Shown here in pieces: positions 51,887 through 60,079 of a stretch of DNA of 64,000 nt (its first letter is position 1; the number at the start of each line of letters is the position of its first letter). The notes below the pieces were generated by a model, which was given only the letters and a program-made list of their open reading frames with translations, searched no databases and was not told the DNA's origin. This DNA is from an uncultured Lachnospiraceae bacterium (GTDB taxonomy: Bacteria; Bacillota; Clostridia; Lachnospirales; Lachnospiraceae). Where the stretch lies: NCBI GenBank assembly GCA_947629865.1, contig CANRFJ010000005.1, positions 1 to 64,000 of the forward strand, written 5' to 3'. The translations under genes were made by a program, and so were the position numbers.

Positions 51887-52177
51887 CTATACCGGTTCAG
51901 ATTCGTCCTCGTCCGGCAATTCCGCCAATGTCTGCTGGAATTTCTCAAGTATGGCGTCCTGAAGTACTGCTCTCATATCACCATTTATTGGGTGGGCAAT
52001 ATCGCGATACTCCCCGTCCGGCGTCTTCTTGCTTGGCATAGCAATGAACAGCCCCTTTTCCCCTTCGATTACCTTTATGTCGTGAACCACAAAGGAATCG
52101 TCAAAGGTGACGGATACAACAGCCTTCATCTTGGAGTCTTTGCTCACAATCCGAATACGGATGTCAGTAATCTGCAT
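51887..52177 (-). CDS. spoVG: Regulatory RNA/DNA-binding protein SpoVG
   Basis: 96 residues, [39 protein letters not shown], then the very conserved [24 protein letters not shown] (about 43-66) and an acidic tail. SpoVG binds nucleic acid and affects sporulation septation and virulence or metabolic genes in Firmicutes. It lies 23 bases after glgD and just before a terminator, so it is probably co-expressed with glycogen synthesis genes. In Bacillus it precedes glmU, a related nucleotidyltransferase. Confidence 0.95.
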   Translation of the reverse strand: MQITDIRIRIVSKDSKMKAVVSVTFDDSFVVHDIKVIEGEKGLFIAMPSKKTPDGEYRDIAHPINGDMRAVLQDAILEKFQQTLAELPDEDESEPV

Positions 52178-52200
52178 CCTCCTTCCCCCTTTGCTGATTA

Positions 52201-53322
52201 TTACAGTACGTATCGTTCATTTTTTTCCAGAATAATCTTGATGTCGTCAGGAGTACCCACATAGTTCGAATTGGCGCTAATGGTGTCATGACTTTCTACG
52301 ATGCAGTTTTCTATATAAGTATTATCTCCAATATACACATCATTGAGTATAATGGAATTACGTATTGTGCAGTTGTTACCCACATACACTTCCTTAAACA
52401 GAATGGAGTCCGTCACTTCTCCGTTGATGATACAGCCGCTGGCAATCAGGCTGTTGCGCACCTGGGAGCCCACGTTGTACTTCGCGGGCGGCAAATCCTC
52501 GATCTTGGAGGCCACCTGCGGATACTCATCGAAAAAGTACTGTCTGGTCTCTCGGTTCAGGAAGTCCATATTGGTCTGAAAATAGGAATCTACCGTGGTG
52601 ATGTTGCTCCAGTAGGAGTCCATCTGATAAGCGTAGATTTTCTTCAGGCCCTTGTAACGGATAAATATATCCTTTACAAGATCAAATCCACCCTCCGCGC
52701 CCGCGCGCTCAATCATCTCAATGAGTTGTCTGCGCCGGATCACATAAATGCCGGTAGATACCAGAGTCTTGGAGGTCACAATCGGCTTCTCCTCAAATTC
52801 TGTTATCAGACCGCTGCTGTCCACGGATACCACGCCAAAGCGGCTTGGATCGTCTACCTCTCCCAAATCCTTTGTCACAATAGTAATGTCTGCATTCTTT
52901 TCGATGTGATACTCTAACAGCTTATTCATATCCATCTTATAGACACAGTCCCCCGATGCAATGATGACATACGGTTCATGACTGGTCTTCAGAAAATCAA
53001 TGTTCTGTGCAATGGCATCTGCCGTTCCGCGATACCAATAATTGTTATCATGTGTCTGAGTGGGCGTAAATACAAACAATCCGCCCTGCTTGCGTCCAAA
53101 ATCCCACCACTTGGAGGAATTCAGGTGCTGTGTAAGGGATTTGGAATTGTACTGTGTAAACACAGCCACCTTATTAATATGTGAATTGGACATGCTGCTC
53201 AGCGCAAAATCAATGCTGCGATAACCACATGCGATCGGCAGCGCCGACGTCGCACGCTTTTTTGTCAGTTCCTTCATCCGGTTGCTGTTGCCGCCGGCTA
53301 AGATAATTCCAATTGCTCTCAT
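52201..53322 (-). CDS. glgD: GlgD, regulatory partner of ADP-glucose pyrophosphorylase
   Basis: 373 residues. A nucleotidyltransferase N-terminus ([27 protein letters not shown]) differs from GlgC in the pyrophosphorylase signature. [11 protein letters not shown] and a C-terminal left-handed beta helix (about 275-360, [29 protein letters not shown]) follow. In Firmicutes GlgD forms a heterotetramer with GlgC and raises its activity. The start overlaps the glgC stop as ATGA, so the subunits are translated in coupling. Confidence 0.94.
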   Translation of the reverse strand: MRAIGIILAGGNSNRMKELTKKRATSALPIACGYRSIDFALSSMSNSHINKVAVFTQYNSKSLTQHLNSSKWWDFGRKQGGLFVFTPTQTHDNNYWYRGTADAIAQNIDFLKTSHEPYVIIASGDCVYKMDMNKLLEYHIEKNADITIVTKDLGEVDDPSRFGVVSVDSSGLITEFEEKPIVTSKTLVSTGIYVIRRRQLIEMIERAGAEGGFDLVKDIFIRYKGLKKIYAYQMDSYWSNITTVDSYFQTNMDFLNRETRQYFFDEYPQVASKIEDLPPAKYNVGSQVRNSLIASGCIINGEVTDSILFKEVYVGNNCTIRNSIILNDVYIGDNTYIENCIVESHDTISANSNYVGTPDDIKIILEKNERYVL

Positions 53323-54596
53323 AACATGTCACCTGCCTTTATCAAAGTCTCGCCACCTGCCAGGGTGTCATTCGGATAGTCTTCTTTCGTGGTCTTACCA
53401 GATATGGCAGTATTCTTGCCGATGGTAACACCGTCCGGAATCACCGTCCTGTCGCCTACTGTGACAAGGTTAAAGGCATAGACGTCCGGTTTGAGCTTGT
53501 TCACCACATTGTCCTCACCGGCGCCAAGTGTGCAATTGTCTCCGATCACCGTGTCCTCGGACACGATAGTCTTGTCCAGAATGGTATTCCTGCCAATCCG
53601 GGTGGAGTTCATAATGATGGAATCCCTCACAACGGCGCCTTCTTCAATGATGACGTTGGAGCCGATGACTGAGTTGTGCACCTCGCCGTAAATCTCGCAG
53701 CCGTCTCCCATGATGGCTTTGTCCACAATGGCGTCCGCCGCGATATACTGTGGCCGCAGCCACTCATTGCGGGTGTAAATCTTCCAGAACTCCTCATACA
53801 GATTAAATACCGGAATCAAATCAATCAATTCCATATTGGACTCCCAGTAGGAGCCAAGCGTTCCCACGTCCTTCCAGTAGCCGTTGTACTCGTATGCAAA
53901 GATACGATCCCCTCTCTCATGGCAATACGGAAGAATGTGCTTGCCAAAATCGCAGCCCTTCTGGTCCTTCAGCGTAATCAACGCCTCTTTCAGCACCGGC
54001 CACGAGAAAATGTAAATCCCCATGGACGCCAGATTGCTTCTCGGATGCTCCGGTTTTTCCTCAAATTCCAGAATCCGGTGGGTGTCGTCCGTGATACAGA
54101 CACCGAACCGGCTGGCCTCCTCCATAGGAACCGGAATCGTGGCCATCGTAACGTCTGCGTTATTGGCCTTGTGGAAATCCAGCATAACCTGATAATCCAT
54201 CTTGTAAATATGGTCGCCGCCCAGAATCAGCACATATTCCGGATTATAATATTCCATATAATTCAGATTCTGGAAAATGGCATTTGCTGTTCCTGTGTAC
54301 CACTCACTGCTTGTACTCTTTTCATACGGCGGAAGGACGGACACGCCCCCAACATTACGGTCCAAATCCCATGGAATTCCAATACCGATATGAGTATTCA
54401 GTTTCAACGGCTGGTACTGAGTCAGAACTCCCACCGTGTCAACACCTGAGTTAATACAATTACTCAACGGAAAATCAATGATTCGGTACTTACCCCCAAA
54501 AGCAACAGCAGGTTTTGCTACATTTGCGGTCAAAACACCCAGTCTCGACCCTTGCCCTCCAGCAAGTAACATGGCTATCATTTCTTTTTTTATCAT
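53319..54596 (-). CDS. glgC: ADP-glucose pyrophosphorylase catalytic subunit
   Basis: 425 residues. It makes ADP-glucose from ATP and glucose-1-phosphate, the committed step of glycogen synthesis. Signatures are [58 protein letters not shown] and EFEEKP, with the beta-helix domain from about 290. SD AGGGGTGAT precedes the ATG. First gene of the unit with glgD and spoVG. Confidence 0.96.
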   Translation of the reverse strand: MIKKEMIAMLLAGGQGSRLGVLTANVAKPAVAFGGKYRIIDFPLSNCINSGVDTVGVLTQYQPLKLNTHIGIGIPWDLDRNVGGVSVLPPYEKSTSSEWYTGTANAIFQNLNYMEYYNPEYVLILGGDHIYKMDYQVMLDFHKANNADVTMATIPVPMEEASRFGVCITDDTHRILEFEEKPEHPRSNLASMGIYIFSWPVLKEALITLKDQKGCDFGKHILPYCHERGDRIFAYEYNGYWKDVGTLGSYWESNMELIDLIPVFNLYEEFWKIYTRNEWLRPQYIAADAIVDKAIMGDGCEIYGEVHNSVIGSNVIIEEGAVVRDSIIMNSTRIGRNTILDKTIVSEDTVIGDNCTLGAGEDNVVNKLKPDVYAFNLVTVGDRTVIPDGVTIGKNTAISGKTTKEDYPNDTLAGGETLIKAGDML

Positions 54597-54628
54597 GTTA
54601 TCACCCCTGTTGTTAGATTATGTTATAG

Positions 54629-54657
54629 AGTATATCATATTATTTTACAAATGTGAA
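54629..54657 (-). promoter_or_regulatory. Predicted promoter of glgC
   Basis: Minus-strand TTCACA (54657-54652) and TATACT (54634-54629), 17-base spacer. A plus-strand AT-rich promoter region for murC (with overlapping TATAAT copies near 54780-54800) lies in the same divergent gap. Confidence 0.6.
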
Positions 54658-54836
54658 TATTTTGACGAAATTTTTCAAAACTTTTTTGTGTTTTTCGTCA
54701 TATTGCACAAAAAATTGCAGGTTTTATTAAGCAAATTCACCTTTTGGCGTGTTTTTTTTCTGATTATACTTGTTTTTTTCCGATTATACTATAATATATA
54801 ATAGGAACAGATAAGCAGAAAGGAAAGGTATTACTT

Positions 54837-56219
54837 ATGTATAAAATTGATTTCGAACAGCCCTGCAGAGTTCATTTTATCGGAATCGGCGGCATCAGCA
54901 TGAGCGGATTTGCAGAGCTTCTCAACTCCATGGGCTTTACCGTCACTGGCTCCGACTGGCATGAGAGCAAGATAACCAGACATCTGGAAAGCCTCGGCAT
55001 ACAAGTAGTATATGGACAAAACGAGAAAAATATTACTGACGATATTTCCCTTGTTGTATATACAACGGCCGTAAAACCGGATAACCCGGAATACAAAAGG
55101 GCCGTCGAACTCGGAATCCCGATTATGGCGAGGGGCGCCATGGTGGGCGAGATCATGAAGAATTATTCCTCCGCCATCGCCGTCTCCGGCACACACGGCA
55201 AGACCACTACGACCTCCATCGCCTCCCAGATTTTCCTGGAAGCGGGACTGGATCCCACTGTCTCCGTGGGCGGTATCCTGGATTCCATCGGCGGCAATAT
55301 CCGCATCGGCCACTCCGGCTGCTTCATCACGGAGGCCTGCGAGTACACCAACAGCTTTCTCCACTTTTTCCCCACAGTAGGAATTATCCTTAATATAGAA
55401 GAAGACCATATGGACTTTTTTAAGGATCTGGCGGACATACGGCACTCTTTCAGGGAATTTGCAAAGAGGCTGCCCGCCCAGGGCGCGCTCATCATCAATG
55501 CCGACATCGAGAATTATACCGAAATCACCGAGGGACTACCCTGCCGGATCGTGACCTACGCCATGGATAATCCGGAGGCGGATTTTACGGTGAGCGACAT
55601 CACCTATGACGATATGGGCTGCGGCAGCTTCACCGTCGTTCGCAGGGGACAGGCAGAGCAGCGCTTTTCCCTGTCCGTAGCGGGCCGCCACAATATCTCC
55701 AACACGCTCGCCTGTCTGGCGCTCGCCTCCCTGTTTGACATTGGGGACGATACCGTGCAGCGGGCGCTGACCTCATTCCACGGCACCGAAAGGCGTTTTG
55801 AGTACAAGGGGAAGAAAAACGGTTTTACCATTATCGACGACTACGCCCATCACCCCGGCGAGATTACCGCCACCCTCACGACGGCGGAGAGATACCCGCA
55901 CAAGACGCTCTGGTGCGTCTTCCAGCCGCACACCTACACCCGCACCAGGGCCTTTCTGACAGACTTCGCCAAATCCCTCGCACTCGCGGACAAAATTATC
56001 CTCGCGGACATCTACGCGGCGCGGGAAAAAGATCCGGGCGACATTTCCTCCCGAACGCTGGAGGCGGAGCTCAAGAAGCTGGGCAAGGACGTTTACTATT
56101 TTCCCTCTTTTGAGGAAATAAAAAAATTTATTTTAAAAAATTTAGTCGACGGCGACCTGTTGATAACTATGGGCGCCGGAAACATTGTGGAAATAGGAAA
56201 CGACCTGTTGAGCGAGTGA
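54837..56219 (+). CDS. murC: UDP-N-acetylmuramate-L-alanine ligase
   Basis: 460 residues. HFIGIGGISMSGFAELLNSMGFTVTGSDW is the N-terminal UDP-binding fold; the ATP site is AVSGTHGKTTTTSIASQ (about 113-129); central and C-terminal domains carry NIEEDHMDFF, DDYAHHPGEI and VFQPHTYTRT. It adds L-alanine to UDP-MurNAc in the cytoplasm in peptidoglycan synthesis. SD AGGAAAGG is eight bases upstream. The intergenic space after it is rich in DnaA-box-like sequences. Confidence 0.96.
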   Translation: MYKIDFEQPCRVHFIGIGGISMSGFAELLNSMGFTVTGSDWHESKITRHLESLGIQVVYGQNEKNITDDISLVVYTTAVKPDNPEYKRAVELGIPIMARGAMVGEIMKNYSSAIAVSGTHGKTTTTSIASQIFLEAGLDPTVSVGGILDSIGGNIRIGHSGCFITEACEYTNSFLHFFPTVGIILNIEEDHMDFFKDLADIRHSFREFAKRLPAQGALIINADIENYTEITEGLPCRIVTYAMDNPEADFTVSDITYDDMGCGSFTVVRRGQAEQRFSLSVAGRHNISNTLACLALASLFDIGDDTVQRALTSFHGTERRFEYKGKKNGFTIIDDYAHHPGEITATLTTAERYPHKTLWCVFQPHTYTRTRAFLTDFAKSLALADKIILADIYAAREKDPGDISSRTLEAELKKLGKDVYYFPSFEEIKKFILKNLVDGDLLITMGAGNIVEIGNDLLSE

Positions 56220-56220
56220 T

Positions 56221-56421
56221 TTATACACATTATCCACAGTCTTATCAACATTCAGTCGAATGAACGGACTGTGGATATTTTTTTGTCAAGGAAAATTTGT
56301 GAATAATTTAAAAAAATTTTTAATCGCCGGACAAGCCCGAAAATTCGTCGTTTTCACAAATTCTTTCTACAAAAATAGTCCGGACGAACATATGTTGTCC
56401 ACATTGTCCACATTATCAACA
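56221..56421. promoter_or_regulatory. DnaA-box cluster between murC and the dnaD-like gene
   Basis: Nine-mers close to TTATNCACA: TTATACACA (56221), TTATCCACA (56230), TTATCAACA (56242), inverted ATATCCACA (56278-56270), inverted TTATTCACA (56306-56298), TTGTCCACA (56395), TTGTCCACA (56404) and TTATCAACA (56413). Two are directly abutted at the left and three at the right, on one face of an AT-rich stretch (56281-56330). The rest of the gap to 56533 is an AT-rich leader. DnaA binding is inferred from the boxes. Confidence 0.78.
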
Positions 56422-56533
56422 CCCCTTTTCTACAGCAAATATACACCCCTTCCGGCATTTGCAACTCATTTTTCTTTATGCTATACTCATTTGTGCACAG
56501 ATTGTAACGTACAGGAAAGGAAACGATTACATA

Positions 56534-57667
56534 ATGGGTTTTACAGTTACAGCGGAACGGGAGGAGTTGTTCACACAAATTCCCAATTGGTTCATACAGA
56601 ATCATCTGCCCTCTGCAAATGGAAATTTTGTAAAGGTCTATCTGTATCTTGAGATGGCGTGCCAGTACCCACAGCGAACCGGCGCGCTCTCCATCAGCAT
56701 ATTGGCAGACCGCATGGAATGTACGGAAAATGATATTTTGCGCGCGCTTCGCTATTGGGAGCGGGAGGGGTTGATGTCGCTCTCGGAGAAGGACGGCGAA
56801 ATCACGGCTGTCTCCCTCTGCGAACCGCTGTCTGCGGAGGCGGAGACGACGCGGGCGGAGGCGCTTCGGACAGACGCACCTCCGGCAGAGACGGCGCGGG
56901 CAGAAACGCTCCAGGCAGACGTACCCCCGGCGGAGACGGCCAGAGATATACCGGCCGCTGCCGCCGCGGAAGTCAACGTGCCAGACCGTCAGACTTACAC
57001 GCCTCTCCAGGCAGAGGCTTTTCTGAAGGACGAGGAGATCAACCGGACTATCACTGCCATCGAGGAGCTTCTCGGCTCTCCGGTGACACCGGCGCATCTG
57101 CAGTTGATTCTTTATTTTATGTGTGATGTGGGCTTTTCGTCCGAACTGCTCATCACCCTGTATGAGACGGCGCTGAAAAAGGGCAAACGGCAGCCGGGAT
57201 ATATCGAGGCCATTGGGATCCAATGGGCCGGAAAGGGCATTACAACTCCGGAGCAGGCCAGGGAGGAAGCCGCTGCCTTCAGCGGAAAATATGCCCTCGT
57301 CACGCGCGCCCTTGGCATCAACCGGAGCCTGGCCCCCGCTGAGCGCGCCATTATCGATGGCTGGGAGGCCTATCACTTTTCCGATTCCATTATCGACGAG
57401 GCCTGCCGCCGCACGGTGCTCCAGACCGGCGACACCGACCTGCGCTATGTGTCGCGGATTCTGGAGGGGTGGCACAGCCAGCATGTGATTTCCCTGAAAG
57501 ATGTGGAGAAATGCGACGAGGCCTTCCGGCGGCAGAAAAAGAACAGCGCGGCTCCGCGCAAGTCCACCGCGCGGAAAAACCAGTTCCAGAGTTTTCCACA
57601 GCGGGCGTACTCGCAGGGAGACTTTGACAGCCTGGAGCGCAGGCTCCTTCAGGGCCAGAAAAATTAG
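56534..57667 (+). CDS. DnaD-domain primosome protein
   Basis: About 377 residues from MGFTVTAEREELFTQIPNWFI; the SD is weak (AAGGA about 12 bases upstream). An N-terminal winged-helix domain (about 15-90) is followed by a disordered linker of near-repeats (AEALRTDAPPAETA, AETLQADVPPAETA, about 105-140). Then come two DnaB_2/DnaD-like domains (about 150-235, FLKDEEINRTITAIEELL, and about 250-325). Such proteins help load the replicative helicase with DnaI/DnaC. The helicase loader gene follows after 141 bases, fitting a primosome pair. No dnaB helicase gene is in the window. Confidence 0.85.
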   Translation: MGFTVTAEREELFTQIPNWFIQNHLPSANGNFVKVYLYLEMACQYPQRTGALSISILADRMECTENDILRALRYWEREGLMSLSEKDGEITAVSLCEPLSAEAETTRAEALRTDAPPAETARAETLQADVPPAETARDIPAAAAAEVNVPDRQTYTPLQAEAFLKDEEINRTITAIEELLGSPVTPAHLQLILYFMCDVGFSSELLITLYETALKKGKRQPGYIEAIGIQWAGKGITTPEQAREEAAAFSGKYALVTRALGINRSLAPAERAIIDGWEAYHFSDSIIDEACRRTVLQTGDTDLRYVSRILEGWHSQHVISLKDVEKCDEAFRRQKKNSAAPRKSTARKNQFQSFPQRAYSQGDFDSLERRLLQGQKN

Positions 57668-57698
57668 ACGGAGGACAGCCGGACGAAGGACATCGCCA

Positions 57699-57793
57699 AA
57701 CAATCACACGGATAGGCTGATTGTTTTCCAAAAGCCGGAATTTGTGTCGGAGCGTCGCAAATTCCCCTGTCGCCCCGTCGCGCAAGACGCTCC
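57699..57793. other. Two hairpins in the dnaD-dnaC intergenic gap
   Basis: AACAATCA (57699-57706) pairs with TGATTGTT (57718-57725), followed by TT, a weak terminator. GGAGCGTC (57749-57756) pairs with GACGCTCC (57786-57793) just before the SD of the helicase loader and could limit translation or mark an attenuator. Confidence 0.5.
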
Positions 57794-57808
57794 GGAATGG
57801 AGAATTTT

Positions 57809-58798
57809 ATGGTACTTACAAACAGCCAGTACGAGCAGTTAATGTCGCAGTATTATGACAGGCAGCTTCACAGCAGACATATCGCTGAACAGCGGTATCA
57901 GGAGGTCTTAGAGGCCATTCCCGCCATGCGGACGCTGGAGCAGCGCATACAGGATATATCGCTGGCCCACGCCAGAGCCCGGCTGACCGGCGTCGGGCAG
58001 CCGGAGGATTTGTCCGGGCAGATTGCCGCCGTGACAGAGGAAAAGGAGAAACTGCTTGTCGCCCATGGGTTTCCGGCGGACTACCTACGCCCGGTCTATG
58101 AGTGCCCGGACTGCCAGGATACCGGCTATATCGGTGACAAAAAATGTCACTGCTTTGAGAAGGAAATCGTAAATTTCCTGTATTCCCAGTCCAATCTCCA
58201 GGAGGTTCTGGCAAAGGAGAACTTTGCGCACTTTAATCTGGAACTCTATCCTGACGATTACATGGAAGAAACCACCGGCCAGACACCGAGGGATAATACG
58301 AGAAATATCCTCCGGACGGCGAAGGAGTTTATCCGTAACTTTGACAACGGGTGCCAGAATTTACTGTTATACGGAAACACCGGCGTGGGGAAGACTTTCC
58401 TCGCCAACTGTATCGCCAGGGAGCTGTTAGACTCCTTTCACACGGTAGTCTATCTGACTTCCCTGAAATTATTTGATATTTTGGAGACGTATAAATTTGA
58501 CAGGGATCTGTCGCAGGCAGAAAAGGACGCTTCCATTTCTTATATCCTGGACAGCGACCTGCTGATCATAGACGATCTGGGAACCGAGCTGAACAACAGT
58601 TTTACCTCGTCCCAGTTGTACCGCTGCATTGATACCAGGCAGAACAACGGAAGCTCTACCATCATTTCCACGAATCTGTCGTTCGACGACCTGCGGGAGC
58701 AGTACAGCGAGAGGATCTTTTCCCGAATCACCAGCAATTATACCCTGTTAAAACTGACCGGCGACGACATACGCCTGCAAAAGAAATGGAGGAACTAA
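57809..58798 (+). CDS. dnaC: DnaI/DnaC-type helicase loader
   Basis: About 329 residues from MVLTNSQYEQL; GGAG six bases upstream fits this ATG better than an ATG four codons earlier. An N-terminal domain with a zinc-type site (CPDCQDTGYIGDKKCHC, about 96-112) precedes an AAA+ core with Walker A LYGNTGVGKTFLAN, Walker B LLIIDDLGTE and sensor/Arg finger TIISTNLSFDDLREQYSERIFSR. It loads the replicative helicase. Named after the AAA+ loader family; by domain make-up it is closer to Bacillus DnaI. One base separates it from prs. Confidence 0.92.
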   Translation: MVLTNSQYEQLMSQYYDRQLHSRHIAEQRYQEVLEAIPAMRTLEQRIQDISLAHARARLTGVGQPEDLSGQIAAVTEEKEKLLVAHGFPADYLRPVYECPDCQDTGYIGDKKCHCFEKEIVNFLYSQSNLQEVLAKENFAHFNLELYPDDYMEETTGQTPRDNTRNILRTAKEFIRNFDNGCQNLLLYGNTGVGKTFLANCIARELLDSFHTVVYLTSLKLFDILETYKFDRDLSQAEKDASISYILDSDLLIIDDLGTELNNSFTSSQLYRCIDTRQNNGSSTIISTNLSFDDLREQYSERIFSRITSNYTLLKLTGDDIRLQKKWRN

Positions 58799-58799
58799 C

Positions 58800-59963
58800 A
58801 TGAGTCAGAAAGATTTGGAACAGACAATCCCCGTAGGAGACCTCGGCATTATCCCGTTGGAGAGCAGCCGGGCCATAGGGAAGAAGGTGGACGCCTATAT
58901 CGTCGGGTGGCGAAATAAGGCCAATCCCGAACCCTCTATCCACTTCAACAATTACAAGAGGGATTCCTATATTATTGACGCCGTGTGCCCCCGTTTCGGC
59001 TCCGGCGAATCCAAGGCTATCCTGAATGAATCGGTGCGCGGAAAGGATATTTACCTGTTAGTCGATGTGTGCAATCACAGCCTTTCCTATAAGGTGTGCG
59101 GCCAGATCAACCACATGTCACCGGACGACCACTATCAGGACTTAAAGCGCGTCATTGCCGCCATCAGCGGCAAGGCAAGGCGGATTACGGTAATCATGCC
59201 TTTTCTCTACGAGAGCCGACAGCACAAACGCAGTTCGAGGGAATCCCTGGATTGCGCGCTGGCTTTGCAGGAGCTCACCAATATGGGCGTGGAGAACATC
59301 ATTACCTTTGACGCCCATGATCCGCGGGTGCAGAATGCAATCCCTCTCAAGAGCTTTGAGACGGTGCAGCCCACCTACCAGTTTATCAAGGCGCTTCTTG
59401 CCAACGTGCCGGATATCCATATGAATTCGCAGAAAATGATGATTATAAGTCCGGACGAGGGCGCTATGGGACGGGCCATTTACTTTGCCAATGTAGCCGG
59501 CATGGACGTGGGTACGTTCTATAAGCGGCGGGACTACACCAAAATCGTGGAGGGGCGCAACCCCATCATCGCCCATGAATTTCTGGGCGCCGACGTAAAG
59601 GGCAAGGACGTGGTTATCATTGACGACATGATTTCCTCCGGCGAGAGCATGATTGACGTAGCCACTGAATTAAAAAGGCGGAAGGCCAACCGTATTTTCA
59701 TCGCCTCCACCTTCGGGCTCTTTACCAACGGACTGGCGAAGTTTGACGACGCCTACAAGAGCGGACTGATCTACCGCCTCATGACCACAAACCTCATCTA
59801 CCAGCCGGACGAGCTGCTGGAGAGAGAATATTATATCAATGTGGATATGAGCAAATACATTGCGCTTCTAATCGATACGCTGAATCATGACGCTTCCATC
59901 TCCGAATATCTCAATCCGACAGACCGGATTGAGCGGATATTGAAAAAATATCATCAGAAATAA
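58800..59963 (+). CDS. prs: Ribose-phosphate pyrophosphokinase, long form
   Basis: 387 residues, about 70 more than the usual 315. The core is clear: MPFLYESRQHKRSSRESLDCALALQEL, ITFDAHDPRVQNAIP, the PRPP loop VVIIDDMISSGESMIDVATEL and PDEGAMGRAIYFANV. Extra residues lie at the N-terminus (QKDLEQTIPVGDLGIIPLESSRAIGK...) and C-terminus. It makes PRPP from ATP and ribose-5-phosphate. Lachnospiraceae often carry such a long paralogue besides a standard Prs. Directly downstream of dnaC. Confidence 0.9.
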   Translation: MSQKDLEQTIPVGDLGIIPLESSRAIGKKVDAYIVGWRNKANPEPSIHFNNYKRDSYIIDAVCPRFGSGESKAILNESVRGKDIYLLVDVCNHSLSYKVCGQINHMSPDDHYQDLKRVIAAISGKARRITVIMPFLYESRQHKRSSRESLDCALALQELTNMGVENIITFDAHDPRVQNAIPLKSFETVQPTYQFIKALLANVPDIHMNSQKMMIISPDEGAMGRAIYFANVAGMDVGTFYKRRDYTKIVEGRNPIIAHEFLGADVKGKDVVIIDDMISSGESMIDVATELKRRKANRIFIASTFGLFTNGLAKFDDAYKSGLIYRLMTTNLIYQPDELLEREYYINVDMSKYIALLIDTLNHDASISEYLNPTDRIERILKKYHQK

Positions 59964-59967
59964 TCCA

Positions 59968-59998
59968 GGGCGGCGCCAGACCGGCGCCGCCCCTTTTT
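59968..59998 (+). terminator. Terminator of prs
   Basis: A perfect stem, GGGCGGCGCC (59968-59977) with GGCGCCGCCC (59983-59992), followed by C and TTTTTT. Confidence 0.92.
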
Positions 59999-60020
59999 TA
60001 TTCTCTGTTCTATTGCTACC

Positions 60021-60079
60021 CGCTCCGTTCGGGCTTGTCCTCTGCTGCTGATTCCCTCTCCGTTTGGGCTTGTCCTCTG
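60021..60079. repeat. Short direct repeat after the PBP gene
   Basis: Two copies about 36 bases apart of CCGTTYGGGCTTGTCCTCTG, lying just downstream of the PBP stop codon. Confidence 0.6.

Noticed and set aside
56221-56421. Chromosomal origin oriC
   Set aside because: DnaA boxes are present but dnaA, dnaN and gyrase genes are absent, and a skew switch cannot be judged from this window.
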